A stretch of 14,947 nucleotides of DNA from DAOTXK01 sp034435395 (GCA_034435395.1 DAOTXK010000092.1:1-14947); one strand, 5' to 3'. Shown: positions 1-7,462, numbered from the stretch's first letter. Translations and numbers: made by a program. Notes: generated from the sequence alone by a model not told the origin.

Positions 1-1091
1 AGCTCCGGGCGCGGGGATACACGCTGGGCCATTACCCGCAGTCGTTCGAGCTGTCCACGTTGGGGGGCTGGATCGCCACCCGCTCCAGCGGGCAGCAATC
101 GCTCCACTTCGGGCGGATCGAGCGGCTGTTGGCGGGGGGCCGGGTGGAGACGCCCGCCGGGACGCTGGAACTGCCCGCCTTCCCGGCTTCCGCCGCCGGG
201 CCGGACCTGCTCGCCATCGTGTTGGGGTCGGAAGGGCGGCTGGGCATCATCTCCCAGGCGACCGTGCGGGCGGTGCCCCTGCCGGAGTTTGAGACCTTCC
301 GCGCCGTCTTTTTCCCGGATTTTGCCGCCGGGCTGGCCGCCGCGCGGAGCATGGTTCAGGCCCGGCTGCCGCTCTCCCTGCTGCGGTTGAGCACACCGGA
401 CGAAACGGCAACCACGCTGGCCCTGGCCGGGCACGAGCGCCTGCTCGGCTCGCTGGACCGGGCACTGGCGGCCAGGGGCGTGAAAGACGAGAAGTGTATG
501 CTGCTGATCGGCGTCACGGGCCGCCAATCGGTGGGCAAAGCGGCCCTGAAGGAGGCGTTGTCCCTGGCCGGGAAACAGGACGGTGTCCACCTGGGCCTGG
601 TAGGGAGCGTGTTTGGCCGGCGGTGGCACCGGTCCCGCTTCCGGACGCCCTATCTGCGTAATACCCTGTGGGAGATGGGGTACGCCGTGGACACGCTGGA
701 GACGGCGGCGGCCTGGAGCAACGTCCCGGCCCTGATCGAGGCCGTTGAGTCAGCCCTGGGCGGGGCGCTGGAGGAGATGGGGGAGAAGGTGCACGCCTTC
801 ACCCACCTGTCGCACCTGTACCCGGACGGCTCCAGCATCTACACCACCTGCGTCTTCCGCCTGGCCGCGGACCCGGAGGAGACGCTGCGCCGCTGGCAGC
901 TGCTCAAAGCGGCGGCCAGCCGGGCCATCGTGGCAGGTGGCGGCACGATCAGCCACCAGCACGGCGTGGGCGTGGATCATACGCCTTACCTGGCGGCGGA
1001 AAAGGGCGCGCTGGGCCTGGCGGCGATCCGGGCGGTGTACGCGTCGTTCGATCCAACGGGGGTCATGAACCCCGGCAAATTGTACGAGTAA
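1..1091 (+). CDS. FAD-linked oxidase, alkyl-DHAP-synthase-like, 5'-truncated by window edge
   Basis: This is the C-terminal part of a flavoprotein of the vanillyl-alcohol-oxidase/GlcD superfamily. The reading frame is open from base 3, so the gene begins before the window; the TTG at 60 lies inside the conserved STLGGW motif and is not the start. The visible part holds the end of the FAD-binding domain (PQSFELSTLGGWIATRSSG, then GRIERL) and the FAD-oxidase C-terminal domain ending in DPTGVMNPGKLYE. Compared from memory with animal alkyldihydroxyacetonephosphate synthase, it keeps the TLGGW/TR-SG segment, an Arg in a xRLS segment, the YLR segment, the YPDGSSIY segment and a SHxHGVG motif near 951-971. 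The His triplet of the eukaryotic enzyme reads His-Gln-His here. The ether-lipid enzyme joins a fatty alcohol to acyl-DHAP; whether this bacterial relative does so is unknown. It is followed 25 nt later by glpD, so the two are probably co-transcribed. A glycolate or D-lactate oxidase is less likely. Confidence 0.85.
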   Translation, partial: LRARGYTLGHYPQSFELSTLGGWIATRSSGQQSLHFGRIERLLAGGRVETPAGTLELPAFPASAAGPDLLAIVLGSEGRLGIISQATVRAVPLPEFETFRAVFFPDFAAGLAAARSMVQARLPLSLLRLSTPDETATTLALAGHERLLGSLDRALAARGVKDEKCMLLIGVTGRQSVGKAALKEALSLAGKQDGVHLGLVGSVFGRRWHRSRFRTPYLRNTLWEMGYAVDTLETAAAWSNVPALIEAVESALGGALEEMGEKVHAFTHLSHLYPDGSSIYTTCVFRLAADPEETLRRWQLLKAAASRAIVAGGGTISHQHGVGVDHTPYLAAEKGALGLAAIRAVYASFDPTGVMNPGKLYE

Positions 1092-1097
1092 CCCGCC

Positions 1098-1105
1098 AGG
1101 AGGGG
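1098..1105 (+). promoter_or_regulatory. Ribosome binding site for glpD that favours the GTG start
   Basis: AGGAGGGG lies 11 nt before the GTG at 1117. The competing ATG at 1153 has only a weak GGGGCGG stretch nearby. The site therefore favours the longer protein, although the spacing is on the long side. Confidence 0.6.
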
Positions 1106-1116
1106 CACCGCCTGCC

Positions 1117-2880
1117 GTGCCCCGGCGGGATGAGACACTGTGGGGCGGCGATATGTGGGACAAAAACTGGCGCGACGAGGTATGGGCGCAACTGGGGGGC
1201 GGCTGGGACGTGATCGTCATCGGCGGCGGCATCACCGGGGCCGGCATCCTGCGGGAAGCGGCCCGGCTGGGGCTGCGCGTCCTGCTGGTGGAGCAGAGGG
1301 ACTTCGCCTGGGGCACCTCCAGCCGCTCCTCCAAGCTGGTGCACGGCGGGCTGCGTTACCTGGCGCAGGGTAAGCTCCGCCTGACCTTCGCCGCGGTGCG
1401 CGAGCGCGAGCACCTGCTGGAGGATGCCCCTGGCCTGATTGACCCGCTGGGATTCCTGGTGGCGACGCACCAAGGGGACAGGCCGGGCCGTTGGACCTAC
1501 AAGGCCGGATTGACGGTCTACGATCTGATGGCTTTGCAGTGGAGTCACCGCCGCTACACCGCCGAGCAGTTCCAGATGCTGGTCCCCCACATCACCCCGG
1601 AAGGGCTGAAAGGCGGCTTCCGCTACGGCGATGCCCAGACCGACGACGCCCGGCTGGTGCTGCGCGTGATCCGCGAGGCGGTGGCCGACGGCGGCGCGGC
1701 GATCAACTACGTGGCGGCGGAGGAGCTGCTGCGAGAAGGGGATCAGGTGGTGGGCCTGCGGCTGCGCGATGTCGTGACCGGTCGGGTGGCCGAGGTCCGG
1801 GCGCGGCTGGTGATCAACGCCACCGGAGCCTGGGCGGATCGGCTGCGCGCCCAGGCCGGCGGGGAGCCGCGCATCCGCCCGCTGCGGGGCAGCCACCTGA
1901 TCTTCCCGGCGTGGCGGATGCCGCTGGCCCAGGCGCTGGCCTTCCTGCACCCGATTGACCGTCGCCCGGTATTTATGTTCCCCTGGGAGGGCGTGACCCT
2001 GATCGGCACCACCGACGTTGATCATGATCGCCCCCTTGACGAGGAACCGCGCATCAGCCCGCAGGAAGTCGCCTACCTGATGGCCGCCGCCGATCATCAG
2101 TTCCCGTCGCGGAACCTGACGCTGGACGACGTGATCGCGTCTTTCGCCGGGGTGCGGCCCGTCATCGGCACCGGCAAAGCCGACCCGTCCAAAGAATCCA
2201 GAGAACACGCCGTGTGGGAGGAGGACGGCCTGCTGACCGTCACCGGTGGCAAACTGACCACCTTCCGCCGGGTCGCCCTGGACGCCCTCAAAGCGGCGCG
2301 GGACCGCCTGCCGGATGACCTGCCGCCGATCCGGGGTGACGTGCCGGTGCTGTCGCCGGTGGCACCTGACCTGCCGGGCGGGGAGTCGCTGGATCAGGTG
2401 ACTCGCCACCGCCTGCTGGGCCGTTACGGGGCGGATGCCCCCCAGCTGGTGGCGGCGGCGAGGCCCGGTGAACTGACGTTTGTCCCCGGAACGCCGACGC
2501 TCTGGGCGGAGCTGCGGTGGGCAGCGCGGGCCGAGGCCGTGGTCCATCTGGACGATCTCCTGCTGCGGCGCGTGCGGCTGGGATTGCTGCTGCCGGGCGG
2601 CGGGGAATCGCTGATGGACCGCATCCGGGCCATCTGCCAGCCGGAGCTGGGCTGGGACGACGCTCGCTGGGAGGCCGAACAGGCCGCCTATCTGGGCCAG
2701 TGGCGGCGGCATTACGGCCTCCCCGACCGGGCGCTGATCCCGGACTGGAAGGGGATGCTGCTGAATGCCAGGGCGGAGCGCTGGTCGCCCACCGTCCGCA
2801 GCCGTCGCGTCTGGCTGAAACGGCTGGGATGGCTGGCGGCGATCCTGCTGCTCTCCCTGTTCTGGCGGCGTCGAGACTGA
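1117..2880 (+). CDS. glpD: FAD-dependent glycerol-3-phosphate dehydrogenase
   Basis: This enzyme oxidises sn-glycerol 3-phosphate to dihydroxyacetone phosphate, normally passing electrons to membrane quinone. The product is 587 aa, close to the usual GlpD/GlpA size. The N-terminal Rossmann motif GGGITG lies at residues 36-41, followed by the family hallmark GTSSRSSKLVHGGLRYL at 66-82 and, later, IGTTDVDHD and TVTGGKLTTFRR. The GTG start at 1117 is preferred because AGGAGGGG lies at 1098-1105. An in-frame ATG at 1153 is the alternative and would remove 12 residues without touching any motif. The protein ends in a short hydrophobic stretch (about residues 570-583) capped by WRRRD, which could help attach it to the membrane. 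It lies 25 nt after the FAD-linked oxidase and converges on the sugar cluster. Erythritol-phosphate dehydrogenase (EryB) is a related alternative, but the oxidase partner favours glycerol phosphate. Confidence 0.93.
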   Translation: MPRRDETLWGGDMWDKNWRDEVWAQLGGGWDVIVIGGGITGAGILREAARLGLRVLLVEQRDFAWGTSSRSSKLVHGGLRYLAQGKLRLTFAAVREREHLLEDAPGLIDPLGFLVATHQGDRPGRWTYKAGLTVYDLMALQWSHRRYTAEQFQMLVPHITPEGLKGGFRYGDAQTDDARLVLRVIREAVADGGAAINYVAAEELLREGDQVVGLRLRDVVTGRVAEVRARLVINATGAWADRLRAQAGGEPRIRPLRGSHLIFPAWRMPLAQALAFLHPIDRRPVFMFPWEGVTLIGTTDVDHDRPLDEEPRISPQEVAYLMAAADHQFPSRNLTLDDVIASFAGVRPVIGTGKADPSKESREHAVWEEDGLLTVTGGKLTTFRRVALDALKAARDRLPDDLPPIRGDVPVLSPVAPDLPGGESLDQVTRHRLLGRYGADAPQLVAAARPGELTFVPGTPTLWAELRWAARAEAVVHLDDLLLRRVRLGLLLPGGGESLMDRIRAICQPELGWDDARWEAEQAAYLGQWRRHYGLPDRALIPDWKGMLLNARAERWSPTVRSRRVWLKRLGWLAAILLLSLFWRRRD

Positions 2881-2965
2881 GGCGCGGGCCGGTCAGCACC
2901 CCCGGCCTCGCCAGCGGCCAGGGCGTGGCCGGGCGCGCGTGGAGTGGCCAGCCCCCGCTATCCGA

Positions 2966-4006
2966 TCACCCCGCCGCAAACGCAAACGCTTCGACCTCCA
3001 GGATATATTCGACGCTTTCCCCCGGCTGAAGGATGGGCAGGTCGCCGCTGGCCCGCGCTGCCGCCCGCCCCTTCAGCCCGTTACAGTTGGCTGGCTCGAT
3101 GCCCACCACGTAAGCCCCTTCGCCCATCATCTTCCACTCCACCAGGTAGGGCAGGCTGTCCCGGCGGTAGCGCCAGCGCAGCCCCAGTCCCAGGTCCGGG
3201 TTGCGCAGTTCGACCTGCACATACCCATCCGGGTCGGCCACCGGCACGTGCAGGAAAACCTGCTCCAGGTATCCGGCGGTGGGCGGCTGGAGGCTGTCCC
3301 ATTGGGCCAGGCCAGGCTCGGCGTGGGGGTCGCGGGCGGTGCTTTTCTCCACATCGACGTGAATCCGTGACGCGGCGCTGACCAGCGGGAATCCCAGGTT
3401 GAAGTGGTACAGGATCATGTGAGTATGCGGGGCAAACCCTTCGTTGACGACCGTATCCGCGATCCGGATGCGGTTTGATCCCAGCCGGGTGGATATCGTC
3501 CGTCGCAGGACCAGGTTCTCGCCAAACAGGACGGCCTGCCGGACCTCCCCCGAGATTTCCAGCTCATACTCATCATCCACCCATTCCGTCCGGTAATTGA
3601 CGGCCCTGGCTGGCAGGGTGCTCACCCGCCCGTGCAGGCCCAGTTCCACGCCCTCGTCGGTGGACGGCGTGCCGAACTGATCCAGGCCGCAGGTGACCAG
3701 GAACCCGCCCTGGAAGGTGCGCAGCCAGCCCGCGCCCGGCGGTTCATAATAGGCCGGGTGAGCGTCGCCGACAGGGGATAGCCAGCTCAGCGACTTCCCC
3801 TGGTAATCACAGGCGGAGATATCCAGCGCCCGGTCCGCCAGCACCCGAAAGCGCAGGCCGGTCCCGGTCCACACCTCCAGCACGCGGGAGCCGCGCGCCT
3901 TGCCGTCGAGGGCTTCCAGGAGCTTGATCCCTGCCACCTGATCCATATGCCCCACATGGCGCAGGAGCTCCTGTTTACTCCGTTGGCGGTTGTAGAGATT
4001 AGCCAT
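2966..4006 (-). CDS. DUF4432 family protein, aldose-1-epimerase-like
   Basis: The 346-aa protein matches the DUF4432 branch of the galactose-mutarotase-like beta-sandwich superfamily, which bind carbohydrates and may interconvert anomers. Visible hallmarks are an early Arg/Asp segment (RVLADRALDIS, about residues 54-64), WLSP, FQGGFLVTCGLDQFG near 98-112, GLHGR near 123-127, LYHFNLGFPL near 199-208, and VGIEPANCNGLKGR near 301-314. By analogy with mutarotases, His125, His201 and Glu304 are candidate catalytic residues; this is inferred from motif resemblance. There is no signal peptide, so it is probably cytoplasmic. The ATG start has GAGGAG 8 nt upstream (4015-4020). It is the last gene of the minus-strand series, separated from the hydroxyacid dehydrogenase by 165 nt, the largest gap in the series, so it may be transcribed separately. 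Its substrate is unknown. Confidence 0.88.
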   Translation of the reverse strand: MANLYNRQRSKQELLRHVGHMDQVAGIKLLEALDGKARGSRVLEVWTGTGLRFRVLADRALDISACDYQGKSLSWLSPVGDAHPAYYEPPGAGWLRTFQGGFLVTCGLDQFGTPSTDEGVELGLHGRVSTLPARAVNYRTEWVDDEYELEISGEVRQAVLFGENLVLRRTISTRLGSNRIRIADTVVNEGFAPHTHMILYHFNLGFPLVSAASRIHVDVEKSTARDPHAEPGLAQWDSLQPPTAGYLEQVFLHVPVADPDGYVQVELRNPDLGLGLRWRYRRDSLPYLVEWKMMGEGAYVVGIEPANCNGLKGRAAARASGDLPILQPGESVEYILEVEAFAFAAG

Positions 4007-4171
4007 TGGTCACACTCCTCATAAGGGTTTGGTCTCAGCCGGCGTGCCGAGTCGGGTAGGGGTTTCCTCACCATGGCCGCGGTCGGCGGTCGCCGGGCGG
4101 GGTTGCCATCCGGGCGAGCCGCCGCTTTCACCTGCCCCGGCCACCCCCGCCGCCGTCGGGCCGGTCCACAC

Positions 4172-5149
4172 CTAGGCGGGTCCGTACACTTCAGGGTTGG
4201 CGACGTGGGCCGGCCGCTCGCCGCGTAAGACGGCCAGCGTGTTCTCGGCGGCCATCAGCCCCATCCGCAGCGTGGTCTGGGTGGTCGCCGAACCGGCGTG
4301 CGGCGTGGCGATGAAATTGTCAAGCTGCAACAGGGGGTTATCCTGCGGCGGCTCCTGGGCAAAGGTATCAAAGGCCGCCCCGGCCAGTCGCCCGGAAGCC
4401 AGCGCTTCGTACAGGGCCTGCTCATCGACCAGCCCGCCCCGGGCCGTGTTGATCAGGAAGGCCGTGGGCTTCATGCGGGCCAGCGCCTCGCGGTCGATCA
4501 GATGGCGCGTGTCTTCGGTCAGGGGGAGGTGCAGGCTGACCACATCGCTCCCGGCGAGCATCTCGTCCAGGGGACAACTGCTGGCCCCCAGGCTGTCCAG
4601 CAGTTCTTGAGGCGGCGGCACCGGATCATGATAGCAGATACGCATCCCAAAAGCGGACGCCCGGCTGGCGACTTCCCGGCCAATGCGCCCCAGGCCGACC
4701 AGCCCCAGTTGCAGGCCGGATAGTTCGGTGCCCGTAAAACGCTTCCATTCGCCTTGTTTAACCGTCCGGTCATGGCGGGAGATGTGCCGCGCCAGGGCCA
4801 GCAGCAGGGCCAGGGTCAGTTCGGCCACGGCCACGCTGTTCGCGCCGGGGGTGGTGGTGACGACGATTCCCCGCGCCGTGGCCGCCGCCAGATCGACCTG
4901 ATCCACGCCCGTGCCGTAGCGAGAGATGACCTTGAGCTTCCTGGCCTGGTTGATCACCTCGGCGGTCACGTCGTCGAGGCCCAGGATGGCTCCCACCACG
5001 TCCGTGATCAGCGCGGCCAGTTCCGGGGCCGCCAGCGGCCGATCGTGCGGGCTGTTCAGGATGTCATAGCCCGCGTCTATCAGCGCCTGCTGATGGGGTC
5101 CCGCCGTCTGGCGGAAGGACCGCGCCGTCACCAGGATTTTTTCTTTCAT
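4172..5149 (-). CDS. D-isomer-specific 2-hydroxyacid dehydrogenase (NAD-dependent)
   Basis: The 325-aa cytoplasmic protein belongs to the phosphoglycerate/glyoxylate/hydroxypyruvate reductase family, which interconverts 2-hydroxyacids and 2-oxoacids. The cofactor motif GLGRIG lies at residues 152-157, and Asp175 at the end of the next strand suggests NAD over NADP. The catalytic triad is visible as Arg237 in NTARGG, Glu266 in FAQEPP and His284 in TPHAG. The substrate-binding loop is SRYGTGVDQVD (76-86). No C-terminal ACT domain is present, so it is not the long form of SerA. The ATG at 5149 is chosen because a G-rich Shine-Dalgarno precedes it; a longer frame to 5248 would overlap the kinase gene and begin with low-complexity sequence. 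It lies 73 nt after the FGGY kinase. A role in reducing or oxidising a sugar-acid intermediate fits, but the substrate cannot be read from sequence. Confidence 0.93.
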   Translation of the reverse strand: MKEKILVTARSFRQTAGPHQQALIDAGYDILNSPHDRPLAAPELAALITDVVGAILGLDDVTAEVINQARKLKVISRYGTGVDQVDLAAATARGIVVTTTPGANSVAVAELTLALLLALARHISRHDRTVKQGEWKRFTGTELSGLQLGLVGLGRIGREVASRASAFGMRICYHDPVPPPQELLDSLGASSCPLDEMLAGSDVVSLHLPLTEDTRHLIDREALARMKPTAFLINTARGGLVDEQALYEALASGRLAGAAFDTFAQEPPQDNPLLQLDNFIATPHAGSATTQTTLRMGLMAAENTLAVLRGERPAHVANPEVYGPA

Positions 5150-5222
5150 GGTGCTTCCCCCCTGTCCCTGAGGTTGCTCCCGTCTGTCCTGCCCTCGCTG
5201 GCGAGGCCGCGTGCCTGGCCCG

Positions 5223-6764
5223 CTACGGCAAAGCGGCCAGGGCGTCAAACACCGGCTTGGTCACGTCGAACAGTCTGATGTACTGGTTTACCAGCGGCTG
5301 GTACTGGGCATGGCGTTCCTGATCGGGTTCCAGGCGGGTGGTGGTCTGCGTGAAGCGCCGCGCTGTGGCCGCCATGTCGTCAAAGACCCCCACCGCGTAC
5401 CCGGCCAGGATGGCGGAGCCGAGCACGGCGAATTCCTCACGGTTGAGATTCACGTAGGGCACGCCCAGGATATCGGCCTTGATCTGGTTCCAGAGTCGGC
5501 TGCGCGCCCCGCCCCCGATGACGCGCGTCTCCTGAACGGTGAGGTCCGGCAGCAGGCCGTGGACGATACCCAGATAGTAGGCGTACTCATAACCCACGCT
5601 TTCCAGTATCGCCCGGTACAGATGGGCTTTGGTGTGAGACCAGTTCAGCCCGATGTACAGGCCGCGCGTGTTGGGATCGCCCGGACACACCCGCCCGCTC
5701 AGGTGCGGCAGGAACAACAGATTGCCGGACCCCGGCGGCACCTGGGCGGCCATGCCGTCCAACACCTGGTAGATGCTCTGGCCGGTCGCTTCCGCCTCGG
5801 CCTTTTCATAGTTGGCGATCTCATCGCGGAACCAGCGCAGGTTGAGGCCGCCGCCGTTGATGTAGGCCAGGGCGTAATACAGGTTGGGGATGGCCAGGCA
5901 GGCCGTGAACAGCGTGCGGTGAGCCTGGTCAGTGACGAAGCGGTCGACGCACACGGCGAAAACCGAGGCCGTCCCGGCCACGTCAAACACCAGCCCCGGA
6001 CTGACCATGGCCGCGCCCAACATGCCAGCGGCCTGATCCCCGCACCCGGCGGCGATGGGCGTCCCCGCTTGCAGCCCGGAGGCGGCTGCCGCTTCCGCCG
6101 TGACGTGGCCGATCACTTCCCAGGGATCGACGATGCGGGGGAGCTTGTCCTTATCCACCTCGAACAGCCCCAGCAGCTCGTCGGACCAAACGCCGGCCAG
6201 CGTGTCGCTGAAACAGGAGAAATGGAGATACGTCCGGTCGACAAAGGCGTCTGCGCCTTTCAGCCCGGCCAGACGCCCGGCGACGTACCCGCCCGGTTGC
6301 ACAAACTTGGCGATCCGCCGGAAGACATCCGGCTGTTCGTGCATCCACCACAGGATTTTAGCGCCATGGGAAATGGTGGGCGGGCCGCCGGTGAGGGCGA
6401 TGATCTGCCCTTCGTGCGCCTTGAGACGGGGGATGTAAGGGCCGCAGCGGGTATCCAGCCAGGAGTCATAGCCGGTCGGCGAATCCCACGCCGCCCCGAC
6501 GCTGCCGATCCCGGCCATCTGCCCGTCAAAGGCGATCCCGGCGATCTGGGATGGCTCGATGCCGCTCGCGTCGATGCAGGTCCGTATGGTGCGGATGGCC
6601 GACCCATAAATTTCGTCCATCTGCTGCTCAACCCAGCCCGGCCGGGGGTAGTAGAGCCTGGACTCCTCATACGCTTCGGCCACCAGGGTTCCTTCGGAAT
6701 CAAAAATGCCTGTTTTAGTCCCCATGGTGCCCAGGTCGACGCCGACGAGGTAGGTTTTGGCCAT
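5223..6764 (-). CDS. FGGY-family carbohydrate kinase
   Basis: This is an ATP-dependent sugar kinase of 513 aa, normal for FGGY enzymes. It has the N-terminal phosphate motif DLGTMGTKTG (10-19), the sugar-site segment FDGQMAG (79-85), WLDTR (102-106), the catalytic-base segment GCGDQAAG (240-247, Asp243), and the C-terminal ATP-site segment GGGARSRLWNQI (417-428) with VLGSAILAG (447-455). The layout resembles xylulokinase, but the GQMHG motif of E. coli XylB reads GQMAG here and the Asp-Asn pair reads Asp-Gln. From memory those positions contact D-xylulose, so another ketose or polyol is likely. The ATG at 6764 is chosen because AGGAG lies 8 nt upstream (6773-6777); the GTG at 6773 would overlap that site. 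It sits 33 nt after the cupin isomerase gene and probably phosphorylates the ketose made by the upstream enzymes. Confidence 0.92.
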   Translation of the reverse strand: MAKTYLVGVDLGTMGTKTGIFDSEGTLVAEAYEESRLYYPRPGWVEQQMDEIYGSAIRTIRTCIDASGIEPSQIAGIAFDGQMAGIGSVGAAWDSPTGYDSWLDTRCGPYIPRLKAHEGQIIALTGGPPTISHGAKILWWMHEQPDVFRRIAKFVQPGGYVAGRLAGLKGADAFVDRTYLHFSCFSDTLAGVWSDELLGLFEVDKDKLPRIVDPWEVIGHVTAEAAAASGLQAGTPIAAGCGDQAAGMLGAAMVSPGLVFDVAGTASVFAVCVDRFVTDQAHRTLFTACLAIPNLYYALAYINGGGLNLRWFRDEIANYEKAEAEATGQSIYQVLDGMAAQVPPGSGNLLFLPHLSGRVCPGDPNTRGLYIGLNWSHTKAHLYRAILESVGYEYAYYLGIVHGLLPDLTVQETRVIGGGARSRLWNQIKADILGVPYVNLNREEFAVLGSAILAGYAVGVFDDMAATARRFTQTTTRLEPDQERHAQYQPLVNQYIRLFDVTKPVFDALAALP

Positions 6765-6772
6765 CACCTTCA

Positions 6773-6777
6773 CTCCT
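6773..6777 (-). promoter_or_regulatory. Ribosome binding site that sets the FGGY kinase start
   Basis: On the minus strand AGGAG ends 8 nt before the ATG at 6764-6762. The upstream in-frame GTG at 6773-6771 would use part of this same site, so the ATG start is preferred. Confidence 0.7.
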
Positions 6778-6797
6778 GTTCTGGGAGGCGAAAAAGG

Positions 6798-7385
6798 TCA
6801 GCCCTGCGCCTGGACAAAGCGGGGATTATCCACCAGCGTGGGGCGGCCATCCCGCTCGACCAGGATTTTGGCAAAGCCGGTGCCCTCTACGGTGCCATAG
6901 TCGTGGCCGGAATCCCCAGGCCAGGCCGCAAAGAAGATGAACGGTTCGTCGCCGGTGTTGACGGTGCGATGCGCCCAGCGCGGCGGCACGTAGGCCACCG
7001 TCCCCGCCTGCATGGGCACCGTCCGCACCACGCCGCTCTCCGCCTGCAAAACCAGGTAACCGTGGCCGCGCAGCCCCAGATACACTTCGGCGCGGTTCCG
7101 CTTCTCATGAAAGTGCCCCTTGGTCATGTGGAATTCCTCGCCGACGCGACCGGGGTGAATGATGGTGGTGCAGTGCAGGACCTGGCCTTCTTCTTCCGGC
7201 AGGTCCACGGCGTAGACTTCGTAGATCAGGCGGTCGCCTTCTTCCGCCAGGATGCGGGCCTCGGCAGCTGGGTCGGCATACATGCCGCGCATGTCGCTCA
7301 GGTGCCGCCGGATGACCTGCCCTGCCGGCTCCAGGATGCCGGTCTGCATGGCCAGCTCGGTTTTGAACGGCTCCATCAGCTCCAT
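6798..7385 (-). CDS. Cupin-type glucose-6-phosphate isomerase (archaeal-type PGI family)
   Basis: The 195-aa protein is a cupin of the PF06560 type, the metal-dependent isomerases that interconvert glucose 6-phosphate and fructose 6-phosphate without relation to the common PGI. The hallmark HMTKGHFHEKRNRAEVYLG spans residues 86-104. Metal ligands are His91, His93, Glu100 and, on a later strand, His139 in PRWAHRT. Thr73/Thr74, Gly83 and Glu84 fit the TxxxPxxxGxE part of the family motif. The size matches archaeal enzymes (about 190 aa). The ATG at 7385 has AGGAG at 7393-7397, 7 nt upstream. It is cytoplasmic, sits 33 nt before the FGGY kinase, and follows the zinc dehydrogenase after 107 nt. 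In this cluster it could act on the phosphorylated ketose, and if that is fructose 6-phosphate it would give glucose 6-phosphate. Activity on another sugar phosphate is possible. Confidence 0.92.
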   Translation of the reverse strand: MELMEPFKTELAMQTGILEPAGQVIRRHLSDMRGMYADPAAEARILAEEGDRLIYEVYAVDLPEEEGQVLHCTTIIHPGRVGEEFHMTKGHFHEKRNRAEVYLGLRGHGYLVLQAESGVVRTVPMQAGTVAYVPPRWAHRTVNTGDEPFIFFAAWPGDSGHDYGTVEGTGFAKILVERDGRPTLVDNPRFVQAQG

Positions 7386-7434
7386 AGAGGGTCTCCTTTC
7401 CGTCGATTGGTTTCCGTTGCCCCCTGTCGCCCTC

Positions 7435-7462
7435 TGGGCCGCCCCCTGGGCCGCCCCCTGGG
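7435..7462. repeat. Short tandem repeat, 12-bp unit
   Basis: The unit TGGGCCGCCCCC occurs twice back to back (7435-7446, 7447-7458) and is followed by a partial third copy, TGGG. Looser GCCCCCT/GCCCTCT copies precede it from about 7418. It lies in the 107-nt gap between the zinc dehydrogenase and the cupin isomerase genes, outside any coding region. Confidence 0.7.

Noticed and set aside
1063..2712. A 549-codon open frame opposite glpD
   Set aside because: The composition is rich in Gln, His, Arg and Pro with no domain, and glpD on the other strand is unmistakable. It is a codon-bias shadow.
2915..2931. CGGCCA-GGGCG-TGGCCG hairpin between the convergent glpD and DUF4432 genes as a bidirectional terminator
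   Set aside because: The stem is only 6 bp and has no T-run on either side; such short stems are common by chance in sequence this GC-rich.
5193..5206. CCTCG-CTGG-CGAGG hairpin after the kinase gene
   Set aside because: A 5-bp stem with no T-run is too weak to call a terminator.
5150..5248. Longer N-terminus for the 2-hydroxyacid dehydrogenase
   Set aside because: The added residues are Gln/Arg/Gly-rich, overlap the end of the kinase gene and do not belong to the family. The ATG at 5149 has its own G-rich Shine-Dalgarno sequence.
1117..6764. Erythritol pathway (EryA-like kinase plus EryB-like FAD dehydrogenase)
   Set aside because: The GlpD-like gene is on the opposite strand, coupled to an alkyl-DHAP-synthase-like oxidase, and no EryC/EryH/EryI partners are visible.
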